From positions 5,952,001-6,016,000 of the forward strand of contig NZ_AP018920.1 of assembly GCF_003945385.1 (NCBI RefSeq): DNA of 64,000 nucleotides. Direction: 5' to 3'. This document shows, piece after piece, positions 11,474-19,357 of this stretch. The DNA is from Pseudonocardia autotrophica (GTDB lineage: Bacteria; Actinomycetota; Actinomycetes; Mycobacteriales; Pseudonocardiaceae). The first letter of the stretch is position 1, and each line of letters starts with the position of its first letter. The translations under genes were made by a program, and so were the position numbers. Below the pieces are notes generated by a model. That model saw nothing but the letters and a program-made list of their open reading frames with translations, did no database searches and was not told the origin of the DNA.

Positions 11474-11839
11474 TCAGTCGGTGTTGCGGCGCAGGCGGAA
11501 CAGCCGGCGGTCGCCGGAGGCACGCAGCTCCTCGAGTGCCTCGTCGGCCGCCCGCTCCAGCTGGTCGTGCCGGGCCGGATCGGCCCGCTTGTCCGGCCGC
11601 GGCCGCGGCTTGCCCGGCTCCTCCACCGACCACAGCACCTGCAGCGCCGCCTCCCAGCGCAGCTCGAACATGCCGCGCCCGAGGGTGACCCGCTCGGTGG
11701 CCCTGACCAGCTCGCGATCGCGTTCCCGCAGCTCACGGCGCAGCTCCTCGGCCCGCGCCGCGTCCTGGGCGCGCAGCTCGCCCACCGCGTCGGCGAGCCC
11801 CGCGACGACCTCCCGGTAGCGCTCGACGGGGTCACTCAT
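11474..11839 (-). CDS. Coiled-coil protein of the FtsK-like module (121 aa)
   Basis: Start ATG at 11839 overlaps the stop of the FtsK-like gene (ATGA), so the two are translationally coupled. The frame is open further upstream but that part is the shadow of the larger gene. Residues 5-60 (YREVVAGLADAVGELRAQDA, then a run of alternating Glu and Arg) form a heptad-like coiled coil; residues 60-90 contain FELRWEAALQVLWSVEEPGKPRPRPD; the end is again charged and helical. I do not recognise the family. No signal peptide or membrane segment. The tight coupling suggests it works as a partner or adaptor of the ATPase. Confidence 0.75.
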   Translation of the reverse strand: MSDPVERYREVVAGLADAVGELRAQDAARAEELRRELRERDRELVRATERVTLGRGMFELRWEAALQVLWSVEEPGKPRPRPDKRADPARHDQLERAADEALEELRASGDRRLFRLRRNTD

Positions 11840-14604
11840 CCGTCGTCCCCCCACTCGGCGAGGATCACCAGTTCCGGACGCGACCGGCGGGCCCGGTCGA
11901 GCAGCAGACCCCGCCCGCGCGAGGGCTGCCACTCCGGCGGAGGCCCGCCCACCAGCGGGCCGAGATCGGCGCCCTGGACCCCGGTCGCGATCCAGGCGCC
12001 CAGGTCGTCGACGGTCGCGCCGGGCGGTGACAGCAGTGCCTTCAACCGTTGCGCCCCACGCCACCAGCCGAGCAGGTGTACGCCCGCCGCGGGCCCGTGC
12101 CGCAGCACGGCCCGCAGGCCCTCGGTGCCGCCGAGGCTGAGCAGCGACTCCGCGGCGTCCGCCCCGAACAGCACCGGCACCAGCGGCGGATGGTCACCGG
12201 TGCCGTCGCCGGAGCGGTCCTTGACCTCGGCGGCCAGCGCGGCGATCCGGGACGCGATGTCCGCGGCCGGGACGGTCTCGCACGGCGCCGGTATCCGCGC
12301 GGCGAGCTCCGCCGCGTACCCGACGGCCTCGGAGACCAGCGGGAACAGCACGAACCGGGTCCGGTCGTCGCGCCGCAGGAGCCCGGCGGCGAGCGACTCG
12401 GCGGCCGAGCACAGCAGCGGGGCCGCGACCGTCGCGTCCGGCCCGATCACCCCGATGTTGCGACCCGGCGAGTCACTCAGCTCGACCGTGGCCGGGGTGC
12501 CGTCGACGTCGACGTACTGGCCGAGCAGCGCGCGCGGCGGTCCGTCGTCGGGCAGCGTCGCGACCAGCGCCTTGTGCGAGGGGGCGCGGGCACCGTCGAA
12601 CACCACCGGCTCGCGGTCCGGCGGGTGCGCCGCGAAGGCGGCGTCCTGCACCTCGCGGACCAGCGGGCCGCCCGCCTCCGGGACCCGCACGACCTGATTG
12701 CCGTGCACGACACCGGAGTCGTGGTTCACCACCGCATGCCAGCGCGGGATCGTCATCGGCAGCTCGTTCTCCAGCGCCAGCACCCGCCGGGCTCGGGGCA
12801 GCGCGAGCCGCAGCACGAACTGCTCGAAGATCGCCGGGCGGCCCCAGAACGCCTCGATCCCGGAGACGTCCTGGCTGGCCAGCACCAGGTGCACGCCCTG
12901 CGAGCGGCCGCGCCGGGCGACGTCCTCGAGCAGCGCTGTCGCCTCGGCGGTGACCGCGTCGCGCCCGCTGAACAGGAACTGGAACTCGTCGATCACCGCG
13001 ACGATCCGCGGCAGCCGCGCCGCGGCGCCGGTGACGCCGCGCTCGGCGAGCTCGTCGCGCAGCTCGGCGAGCTTGGTGGCGCCGTGCCGGCGGGCCTGCT
13101 CGGCCCGCACCCGCATGGTCTCGGCCAGGTGCCGCAGCAGTGCCAGGCCGAACTCGCGGTCGGTGTTGATGTTGACGCCGATCAGCCGGGCCTGCGGGAG
13201 CCAGCCCGCCCGGTTGCCGTCCGGATCCGGGGCGAACTGGGCGAAGGACACGCCCTCCTTGAAGTCGAGCAGGTAGAGCTCCAGCTCGTCCGGTGGGTAG
13301 CGGGCGGCGAGCGCGGAGATCCAGGCGAGCAGCAGGTTCGTCTTCCCGGATCCGCTGGGCCCGCCGACCAGCGCATGCGGTGAATGGTCGTCGAGGGAGA
13401 GCCCGGCCGGGATGCCGTCCTCGTACCCGACCGGCGCGTACAGCCCGTCGCGGGAGTTCGCGCGGCCGCGCCGGTCGACCGGCGGGAGCAGATCGGCGAA
13501 GGCGCCGAGCCTGCCGCGCCACGCCTCGTGCGCGTCGGCGAGCTGATGGCAGGTGTCGGTCACCAGCTCTGCGCGCAGCGGCGGATCCGGTTCGACGACG
13601 ACGTGTGGCCCGGTCAGCGAGGTGCGCGCGGCCGCGGGGCCGTCACCCCCGTCGAACTCGACCGACTCGACCGGGTTGCGCAGCGCGACCGGGATGTCGA
13701 GCAGTACCAGCACCACCCCGGCGGCGATACCGCCGCGCGCCACCCGTTGCAGCTGGCGGTGCTGGTCCTCGGGCAGCGGGGTGCCGTTACCGGCGAGTAC
13801 CGCGACCAGCCACGGCTCCGGCCGCTCGTCACCGCGCTCGGCCAGCTCGCGCAGCGAGGAGTAGCCGGCGGCGAGCACCCGGGTCTGCACCCGGCGGATC
13901 CGGTCGGCGAGCTGGTCGAGCAACGCCTCCAGACGGGTCGGGTCGTGCACCGTCAGCAGGCCGGTGCGGGTCAGCGGGTAGAGGCCGGGCAGCGCGCCGG
14001 CGAGCTGCCCGACGTCCCACACGTGCACGCCGACCACGCCGGGCCGGAAGTAGCGCAACACCCGCAGCAGCAGCGTCTCGACCATCGACTCCGCCTGCTC
14101 ACGGGTCTGCGGGGTCGAGGTGATCTGCAGGTGGGCACCGTCGAGCAGCGGCACACCGACCCGGAACGGCGCGCCACCCTCCACCGATCCGGTGCCGAGC
14201 TGCCACATGGTGGGAACCGGGCCGGTGCCCTCGGTCTCCCCGGCGCCGGACGGCCAGGTCCGCGGATCCTCTCCCGCCACACCGGGTGCGGCATCGGCGA
14301 CGATCCCGGACAGCAGCTCCGGCGAACCGCCCTGCCAGCCGTCGAAGGCGTGCGCGCGGTCCTCGGCGACCCGCGCGACGGCGTCGGCCAGCCTCGGGTT
14401 GTCCAGCACCGTGCGCAGGGCGGGATCACGCTGCGCGGCGTCGTATCCGGTTTCGCGCAGCCAGAGCTCGGCCATCGACTCGGCGTGCGCGCGAACCGCC
14501 CGGTCCCGGCGCACCTCGGCGGCGCCGAGCGCGACCGACGCCGCCATGTGGAACCGGTCGAACGCGGCGCGGACGCGGTCGCGCCGCCCCCGTCGTCCCA
14601 CCAT
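11836..14604 (-). CDS. Soluble FtsK/SpoIIIE-type ATPase, 922 aa
   Basis: One clearly active P-loop domain at about residues 395-650: Walker A GPSGSGKT (about 411-418), the LYLLDFKEGVSFAQF block, Walker B IVAVIDEF (about 533-540) and the GRSQGVHLVLASQ sensor segment typical of FtsK/SpoIIIE/EccC ATPases. Residues about 140-350 (FRVGVPLLDGAHLQI to VLLDIPVALRNP) look like a degenerate RecA-like domain with no Walker A. Residues about 705-900 (NIGVIGPDATVAAPLL) look like a second degenerate copy. This three-lobed plan recalls EccC of type VII secretion, but no transmembrane helix is visible. It is coupled to a coiled-coil gene by a 4-bp overlap and preceded by a small helical gene 40 bp upstream. 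Role unknown: DNA or protein translocation are both possible. Confidence 0.85.
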   Translation of the reverse strand: MVGRRGRRDRVRAAFDRFHMAASVALGAAEVRRDRAVRAHAESMAELWLRETGYDAAQRDPALRTVLDNPRLADAVARVAEDRAHAFDGWQGGSPELLSGIVADAAPGVAGEDPRTWPSGAGETEGTGPVPTMWQLGTGSVEGGAPFRVGVPLLDGAHLQITSTPQTREQAESMVETLLLRVLRYFRPGVVGVHVWDVGQLAGALPGLYPLTRTGLLTVHDPTRLEALLDQLADRIRRVQTRVLAAGYSSLRELAERGDERPEPWLVAVLAGNGTPLPEDQHRQLQRVARGGIAAGVVLVLLDIPVALRNPVESVEFDGGDGPAAARTSLTGPHVVVEPDPPLRAELVTDTCHQLADAHEAWRGRLGAFADLLPPVDRRGRANSRDGLYAPVGYEDGIPAGLSLDDHSPHALVGGPSGSGKTNLLLAWISALAARYPPDELELYLLDFKEGVSFAQFAPDPDGNRAGWLPQARLIGVNINTDREFGLALLRHLAETMRVRAEQARRHGATKLAELRDELAERGVTGAAARLPRIVAVIDEFQFLFSGRDAVTAEATALLEDVARRGRSQGVHLVLASQDVSGIEAFWGRPAIFEQFVLRLALPRARRVLALENELPMTIPRWHAVVNHDSGVVHGNQVVRVPEAGGPLVREVQDAAFAAHPPDREPVVFDGARAPSHKALVATLPDDGPPRALLGQYVDVDGTPATVELSDSPGRNIGVIGPDATVAAPLLCSAAESLAAGLLRRDDRTRFVLFPLVSEAVGYAAELAARIPAPCETVPAADIASRIAALAAEVKDRSGDGTGDHPPLVPVLFGADAAESLLSLGGTEGLRAVLRHGPAAGVHLLGWWRGAQRLKALLSPPGATVDDLGAWIATGVQGADLGPLVGGPPPEWQPSRGRGLLLDRARRSRPELVILAEWGDDG

Positions 14605-14644
14605 CGCGCTCAGGCCCGGACGACGCGGACCGGAACCGCGTCCC

Positions 14645-14905
14645 TCACAGCCGGGCGGTGATGTCGTCGGCGGCGTTCATCGCGACGTGCACCGCCTGCT
14701 CGACCTCGTCCACCTTCGCCGCGGCCGCGGCGAACAGCGCACGGGCCTGCTCGGCGTCCTGCTGGGCGGTGCCGTAGGTCTGCTGGGACAGCGCGGCGCC
14801 CGCTTCCTCGATCGCGTTCCGGACGTGACGCAACGCGCCCAGGCTCTCGGTGGCCCGCTGGTTCGCCGCCCCGATACCGGCCCGGACCTCGTCGATGTTC
14901 GCCAT
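14645..14905 (-). CDS. Small helical protein of the FtsK-like module (86 aa)
   Basis: An all-helical 86-aa protein with two long amphipathic helices separated near residue 43 by QQTYGTAQQ. The size, helical hairpin shape and place in front of an FtsK/EccC-like ATPase resemble WXG100/Esx proteins, but there is no Trp-x-Gly and no C-terminal YxxxD/E secretion motif. Start ATG at 14905 with a good ribosome binding site (ggagagggcgga). First gene of the three-gene module. Function unknown. Confidence 0.8.
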   Translation of the reverse strand: MANIDEVRAGIGAANQRATESLGALRHVRNAIEEAGAALSQQTYGTAQQDAEQARALFAAAAAKVDEVEQAVHVAMNAADDITARL

Positions 14906-15077
14906 TCCGCCCTCTCCGCGCGTACGTCGTCCGGCGGCCGGGGCACCGGCCGCGGGTGTCTGCCGAATCTATCGCCGGACGGTCCCCACCATGGTGAGGC
15001 GGCCACCCGCGACACGCCACCGCTCGTCGGGCGAGGCCGGCGCTGCCGCCAACGGTACGGCCGGGCCGGCGCGGACC

Positions 15078-15902
15078 TCAGTGGGCGGTGACCTCGGGCT
15101 CGATCCGCACGGTGTCCCCGCGCCGGACGGTGCCGGGCACCTCGATCCGGGCGTAGCACCCGGCACACGGCAGCACTCCGAAACCCTCGACCGCGACCCG
15201 GTTGCGCTGCGCCGGGCCGCGCAGGGCCTCCGGGGCGCGCGGGATGTCGCCGTGTTCCAGGGTCGGCACCACACAGCGCGGGGTGGGCAGCGTCGGCACC
15301 AGCCGCACCCCGCCGATCGTGACGGCCCGGCCGAGCCAGTCGTTCTCGACGAACGCGGGCGTGCCCGGCGGGGTGGCGACGACGATGTTGGGCCGGTAGC
15401 GCAGCGCGTCCACGCCGAGCGCGTCGAGTGTCGCCGTGCTGATCAGGTGCACCGGCGAGTGATCGACGAACCGGCCGCCTCCGGTGCCCTGGGCGATCTC
15501 CAGCAGCGGTGCGTCGATCTCGGCGTCGAGCCCCCTGACCAGGATGTCCTCCGGGTCCGGACGCTCCACGACGGCACCGTCCGGGCGCGCCCCGCTGACC
15601 ACGACCTGCCGGCCCAGCAACTCCGACAGCGGGCCGGCCGCCGCCCCGGCGGGCACGGTACGGCCGTCGGGCAGGGTCACCCGCACCGAGTGGCCGCTGC
15701 CGGCGGACCGGCACCGCAGCAGTGCCCGCCAGTGCCGCGGCTGCTTGGCCGTCGCGACCCGGCCGTCACCGGCGTCGAGCAGGGCGAACTCCCGGTCGCC
15801 GATGACGCCGTCGCCGTCGCACTCGAACGCCGCCAGCTCCTCACCGAGCATCGACTTCACCGGGTAGCGGTACAGCGCCGCCACGCTCGCGACGTCGGTC
15901 AC
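15078..15902 (-). CDS. MOSC domain protein with N-terminal beta-barrel
   Basis: A 274-aa MOSC protein. Residues 1-110 form the MOSC N-terminal beta-barrel (LYRYPVKSMLGEE), and residues about 120-274 the MOSC domain with the conserved Cys in TPRCVVPTLEHG, which in mARC-type and Moco sulfurase proteins handles the molybdenum cofactor sulfur. A further Cys pair is in LPCAGCYARIEV. YiiM/mARC-like reductase or sulfur-carrier roles are possible. Its GTG overlaps the stop of the solute-binding protein gene (GTGA), so it is the last gene of the ABC importer operon; the link between the two functions is not clear. Confidence 0.88.
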   Translation of the reverse strand: MTDVASVAALYRYPVKSMLGEELAAFECDGDGVIGDREFALLDAGDGRVATAKQPRHWRALLRCRSAGSGHSVRVTLPDGRTVPAGAAAGPLSELLGRQVVVSGARPDGAVVERPDPEDILVRGLDAEIDAPLLEIAQGTGGGRFVDHSPVHLISTATLDALGVDALRYRPNIVVATPPGTPAFVENDWLGRAVTIGGVRLVPTLPTPRCVVPTLEHGDIPRAPEALRGPAQRNRVAVEGFGVLPCAGCYARIEVPGTVRRGDTVRIEPEVTAH

Positions 15903-16807
15903 GCCCCGCCTCCGGTGATCTGCCTGCGCTCCAGCCAGTCCGCGGCGACGGTGCGCAGTGCGGGCTTGTCCGGCCCGGCGGCCTCGACGTTCATCGCGAG
16001 CAGCTCCTCGGTCGACAGCTCGGCGGAGATCCGGTCCAGCACGGCCCGGACCTCCGGTGAAGCCTTCCGCTCGGAGAGCACCGGCACCACGTTCTGCGCC
16101 GAGAAGTTCTCCGCGGGATCGGCGAGCGGCACGAAGTCGTTCTGCTCGAGGGCCGGATCGGTGGTGAACAGGTTCGCGGCCTGCACCGCGTCGCTGCCCA
16201 GCGCGGCCACTGTGAGCACTCCGCCCGAGTCGAGCGAGCGGTAGTCACGGAACGCGCAGCCGTAGTTGCGGGCCAGGCCCGGGATCCCGTCCGGGCGGGT
16301 CTGGAACTCCGGCCCGCCACCGAAGGTCATCTCCGGGCAGTGCGGGGCGAGATCGGCGATGGTGCGCAGACCCAGCCGATCGGCGGTCTCCCGGGTGACG
16401 ACGACGGCGTCCTTGTTCTCCGCCTCCGACCGCTCGCCGAGCACCAGCCCGGCCGGCAGCGCCCCCTGCAGCGCGGTGTAGACCTCGTCCGGTTCGACCG
16501 CGGTCGCCTCCTGATCGAGGTAGGTCAGCAAGGCCCCGGAGTAGTCCGGGATCAGGTCCACCGAGCCGTCCTGCAGCGCTGGGAAGTACGCCTCCCGCGA
16601 GCCGATCGCGACCGGGTTCTCCACCTGCACCCCGGCGTCGCGCAGCGCGAGCGCGTAGACCTCGGCGAGCAGCTGGGACTCGGTGAAGTTGCCGGAGCCG
16701 ATGGCGATCACGTCCGGATCGGTGTCGGCGCCGCCGGCCAGCGGATCGCCGCCGCAGCCGGTCAGCGCGAACGCCGCCACCAGCAGGGTGGCCAGTACCT
16801 TCTTCAT
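15899..16807 (-). CDS. Glycine betaine/choline-type ABC transporter substrate-binding lipoprotein
   Basis: A 302-aa ProX/OpuCC-type binding protein. N-terminal lipoprotein signal MKKVLATLLVAAFALTGC with lipid-modified Cys18, so it is anchored outside the membrane. The start of the mature fold (IAIGSGNFTESQLLAEVYALAL) is typical of OpuAC-family proteins, and the interlobe segment PDYSGALLTYL is the quaternary-amine family signature. Starts with ATGA overlap of the second permease gene. Ligand is inferred from the family: glycine betaine, choline or a related osmolyte. Confidence 0.92.
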   Translation of the reverse strand: MKKVLATLLVAAFALTGCGGDPLAGGADTDPDVIAIGSGNFTESQLLAEVYALALRDAGVQVENPVAIGSREAYFPALQDGSVDLIPDYSGALLTYLDQEATAVEPDEVYTALQGALPAGLVLGERSEAENKDAVVVTRETADRLGLRTIADLAPHCPEMTFGGGPEFQTRPDGIPGLARNYGCAFRDYRSLDSGGVLTVAALGSDAVQAANLFTTDPALEQNDFVPLADPAENFSAQNVVPVLSERKASPEVRAVLDRISAELSTEELLAMNVEAAGPDKPALRTVAADWLERRQITGGGA

Positions 16808-17514
16808 GCCGCGTTCGCCTCCCCGCTCCGGACCAGGCGCAGCGGGGCGCGCCGGGGCCCGGCCCGCTGCTGCAGGCCCGGGGACACGATCAGCCGCTGC
16901 AGCCCGCCGAGCACCAGATCGGCGACGACGGCGAGCGCCGCCACCAGGATCGAGCCACCGATCATGGCGCCGAAGTCGCGCTGGCCGAGGCCGTCGATGA
17001 TGAACCGGCCGAGGCCGCCGATGCCCACGTAGGCCGCGACGGTCGCCGTCGAGACGACCTGCAGGGTGGCACTGCGGATACCGCCGACGATCAGCGGCAG
17101 GGCGTTGGGCAGCTCGACCTTGCGCAGCACCTCCGGGCCGCGCATGCCCATCCCGCGCGCGGCGTCCACCACGGCCGGATCGACGTTGCGCACCCCGGCG
17201 TAGGTCCCGGCGAGCAGCGGCGGCACGGCGATGATCACCAGTGCGATCAGCGGCCCGAGCAGGCCCAGGCCGACGAACAGGAACAGCAGCACCAGCAGGC
17301 CGAGGGTGGGCAGCGCGCGCAGCGCGTTCGCCAGCCCGACGACGATCACGCCGCCCCGCCCGGTGTGCCCGATCCACGCGCCCAGCGGCAGCGCGATCGC
17401 CATCGCGATCAGCATGGTCAGCGCGGTGTAGCCGAGGTGCTCGGCGAGCCGGACCAGGATGCCGTCCGGCCCGGTCCAGTTCTCCGCGCTGAACAACCAG
17501 CTGAGATAGCTCAT
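16804..17514 (-). CDS. Quaternary-amine ABC transporter permease (second)
   Basis: A 236-aa inner-membrane permease of the ProW/OpuCD family with about five to six helices. The EAA-like coupling loop reads VDAARGMGMRGPEVLRKVELPNALP. The C-terminal tail after the last helix is long and basic. Overlaps the preceding permease gene and the following binding-protein gene by 4 bp each, so all are co-translated. It should pair with the other permease as a heterodimeric channel. Confidence 0.92.
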   Translation of the reverse strand: MSYLSWLFSAENWTGPDGILVRLAEHLGYTALTMLIAMAIALPLGAWIGHTGRGGVIVVGLANALRALPTLGLLVLLFLFVGLGLLGPLIALVIIAVPPLLAGTYAGVRNVDPAVVDAARGMGMRGPEVLRKVELPNALPLIVGGIRSATLQVVSTATVAAYVGIGGLGRFIIDGLGQRDFGAMIGGSILVAALAVVADLVLGGLQRLIVSPGLQQRAGPRRAPLRLVRSGEANAA

Positions 17515-18173
17515 CGGTCCGCCCCCGTCCGGCTGCGCTGCGTCGCTCGCTCCCAGGGGGTGAGCAGCCGTCCGAGCAGCACCAGCAGCCCGTCGACCAC
17601 CAGCGCGAGCAGCAGGACCAGCACGATCCCGGCGATCGTCTGCTGCGGGATCTCGCGCTGGAAGCCCTCGGTGAACATCTTGCCCAGACCGCCGAAACCG
17701 ATCACCGAACCGACGGTGACCAGGCTGATCGCGCTGACCGCCGCGACCCGCAGCCCGGCCGTGATCACCGGGACCGCCATCGGGAGCTCGACGGCCAGGA
17801 ACCGGCGCACCGGGCGGTAGCCCATCGCCGTCGCCGAGTCGACGATCCGGTGCGGCACCGCGGAGAGCCCGTCGGCGACCGTGCGGACCAGCAGCGCCAG
17901 CACGTAGACGGTCAGCGCGATGATCACGTTGATCGGGTCCAGGATCCGGGTGCCGATGATCGGCGGGAGGAACACGAACAACGCCAGCGACGGCAGCGTG
18001 TAGAGGAAGCCGGCCGCGTTCAGCGTCAGCGTCCGGCTCCAGGACCGCCGGTTGGCGAGCCAGCCGAGCGGGATCGCGAGCAGCAGCCCGATCAGCACCG
18101 GGATCAGCGACAGCACCAGGTGCTCGCGGGTGAGCTCCAGGACCAGCGCGGAGTTGCGGAAGACCCAGTCCAT
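17511..18173 (-). CDS. Quaternary-amine ABC transporter permease (first)
   Basis: A 220-aa permease, paralogue of the following one, with five to six membrane helices and the coupling loop VDSATAMGYRPVRRFLAVELPMAVP. Begins 9 bp after the ATPase gene; its stop overlaps the start of the second permease. ProW/OpuCB type. Confidence 0.92.
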   Translation of the reverse strand: MDWVFRNSALVLELTREHLVLSLIPVLIGLLLAIPLGWLANRRSWSRTLTLNAAGFLYTLPSLALFVFLPPIIGTRILDPINVIIALTVYVLALLVRTVADGLSAVPHRIVDSATAMGYRPVRRFLAVELPMAVPVITAGLRVAAVSAISLVTVGSVIGFGGLGKMFTEGFQREIPQQTIAGIVLVLLLALVVDGLLVLLGRLLTPWERATQRSRTGADR

Positions 18174-18182
18174 GCCGGCCCC

Positions 18183-19262
18183 CTACGCCGCGGAGTCGTC
18201 GCGGGCGGCGGGCAGCGCGGCCAGCACCGCGTCGGCGGTCACCGATCCGGCGACCCGGCCGTCGGCGTCGACCGCGACACCCTGACCGGACGGTGAGGAC
18301 AGCGCCGCGTCGAGTGCCCCGCGCAGCGAGCCCGAGCCCACGGCGTACAGCGACCCGCCGGGGACGATCCCGTCCTCGGTGACGACGCCGTCGCCCGCCT
18401 CGACCCAGCCCAGCGGACGCCCGGTGTCGTCCAGCACGACCGCCCAGCCCGAGTCCGGCCGCCGGTCGCCGACCGAGAGCGTCTCCAGGCTGCCGAGCGG
18501 GATCGTCGCGGAGGTGAGGAACCCCAGGCCGCGGTAGCCGCGGTCGCGGCCGACGAAGGAGTCGACGAAGTCGTCGACCGGGCGGGACAGCAGCACACCG
18601 GGCTCGTCGTACTGGGCGAGCTTGCCGCCCACCCGGAACACCGCCACCCGGTCGCCGAGCTTGATGGCCTCGTCGATGTCGTGGGTGACGAACACGATCG
18701 TCTTGCCGAGCTCGGACTGCAGCCGCAGCAGCTCCTCCTGCAGGCTCTCCCGGACCACCGGGTCGACCGCGGAGAACGGCTCGTCCATCAGCAGCACCGG
18801 CGGATCGGCGGCGAGCGCCCGGGCCACACCGACCCGCTGCTGCTGGCCGCCGGAGAGCTGGCTCGGGTAGCGGCTCGCCATCGCGGTGTCCAGGCCGACG
18901 GTCTCCATCAGCTCCATCGCCAGGTCCCGGGCGGCCCGCCTGCCGGTGCCCAGCAGCATCGGGACGGTCGCGATGTTGTCGACGACGGTCCGGTGCGGGA
19001 ACAGCCCGGCCTGCTGGATCACGTAGCCGATCCCGCGGCGCAGCTCGGCGGGATCGGCGGCGAGCACGTCCTGGCCGTCGACCCGCAGCTCACCGGAGGT
19101 CGGCTCGACCATCCGGTTGATCATCCGCAGCGAGGTGGTCTTCCCGCAACCGGACGGCCCGACGAACACCGTGATCCGACCCTGCTCGGCCACCAGGTCG
19201 AGCTCGTCGACGGCGACCGTCCCGTCCGGAAAGCGCTTCGTGACGCCCCGGAACTCGATCAT
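18183..19262 (-). CDS. Quaternary-amine ABC transporter ATPase with CBS domains
   Basis: A 359-aa ProV/OpuCA-type ATPase: Walker A GPSGCGKT, Q-loop QQAGLFP, signature LSGGQQQR, Walker B VLLMDEP, and switch His in THDIDEA. Residues about 245-359 carry a tandem CBS-type module (LETLSVGDRRPDSGWAVVL, then VAVDADGRVAGSVTADAVL), which in OpuA/OpuC senses ionic strength or nucleotides such as c-di-AMP. First gene of the importer operon (ATPase, permease, permease, binding protein, MOSC). Start ATG with a G-rich ribosome binding site. The CBS part suggests osmotic control of transport at the protein level. Confidence 0.94.
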   Translation of the reverse strand: MIEFRGVTKRFPDGTVAVDELDLVAEQGRITVFVGPSGCGKTTSLRMINRMVEPTSGELRVDGQDVLAADPAELRRGIGYVIQQAGLFPHRTVVDNIATVPMLLGTGRRAARDLAMELMETVGLDTAMASRYPSQLSGGQQQRVGVARALAADPPVLLMDEPFSAVDPVVRESLQEELLRLQSELGKTIVFVTHDIDEAIKLGDRVAVFRVGGKLAQYDEPGVLLSRPVDDFVDSFVGRDRGYRGLGFLTSATIPLGSLETLSVGDRRPDSGWAVVLDDTGRPLGWVEAGDGVVTEDGIVPGGSLYAVGSGSLRGALDAALSSPSGQGVAVDADGRVAGSVTADAVLAALPAARDDSAA

Positions 19263-19357
19263 CGCGGGCTCCCCCTGCCCTCGTCGGCCCCCCGTCCGGC
19301 GGCCGTCTGTCGGGGAACGTTATCCCGGACCACCGACAGCGGCGACCGCTCGCGCCG

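Noticed and set aside
14645..14905. Calling the small helical protein a WXG100/Esx protein
   Set aside because: No WxG turn and no C-terminal YxxxD/E signal; only size, helicity and context agree.
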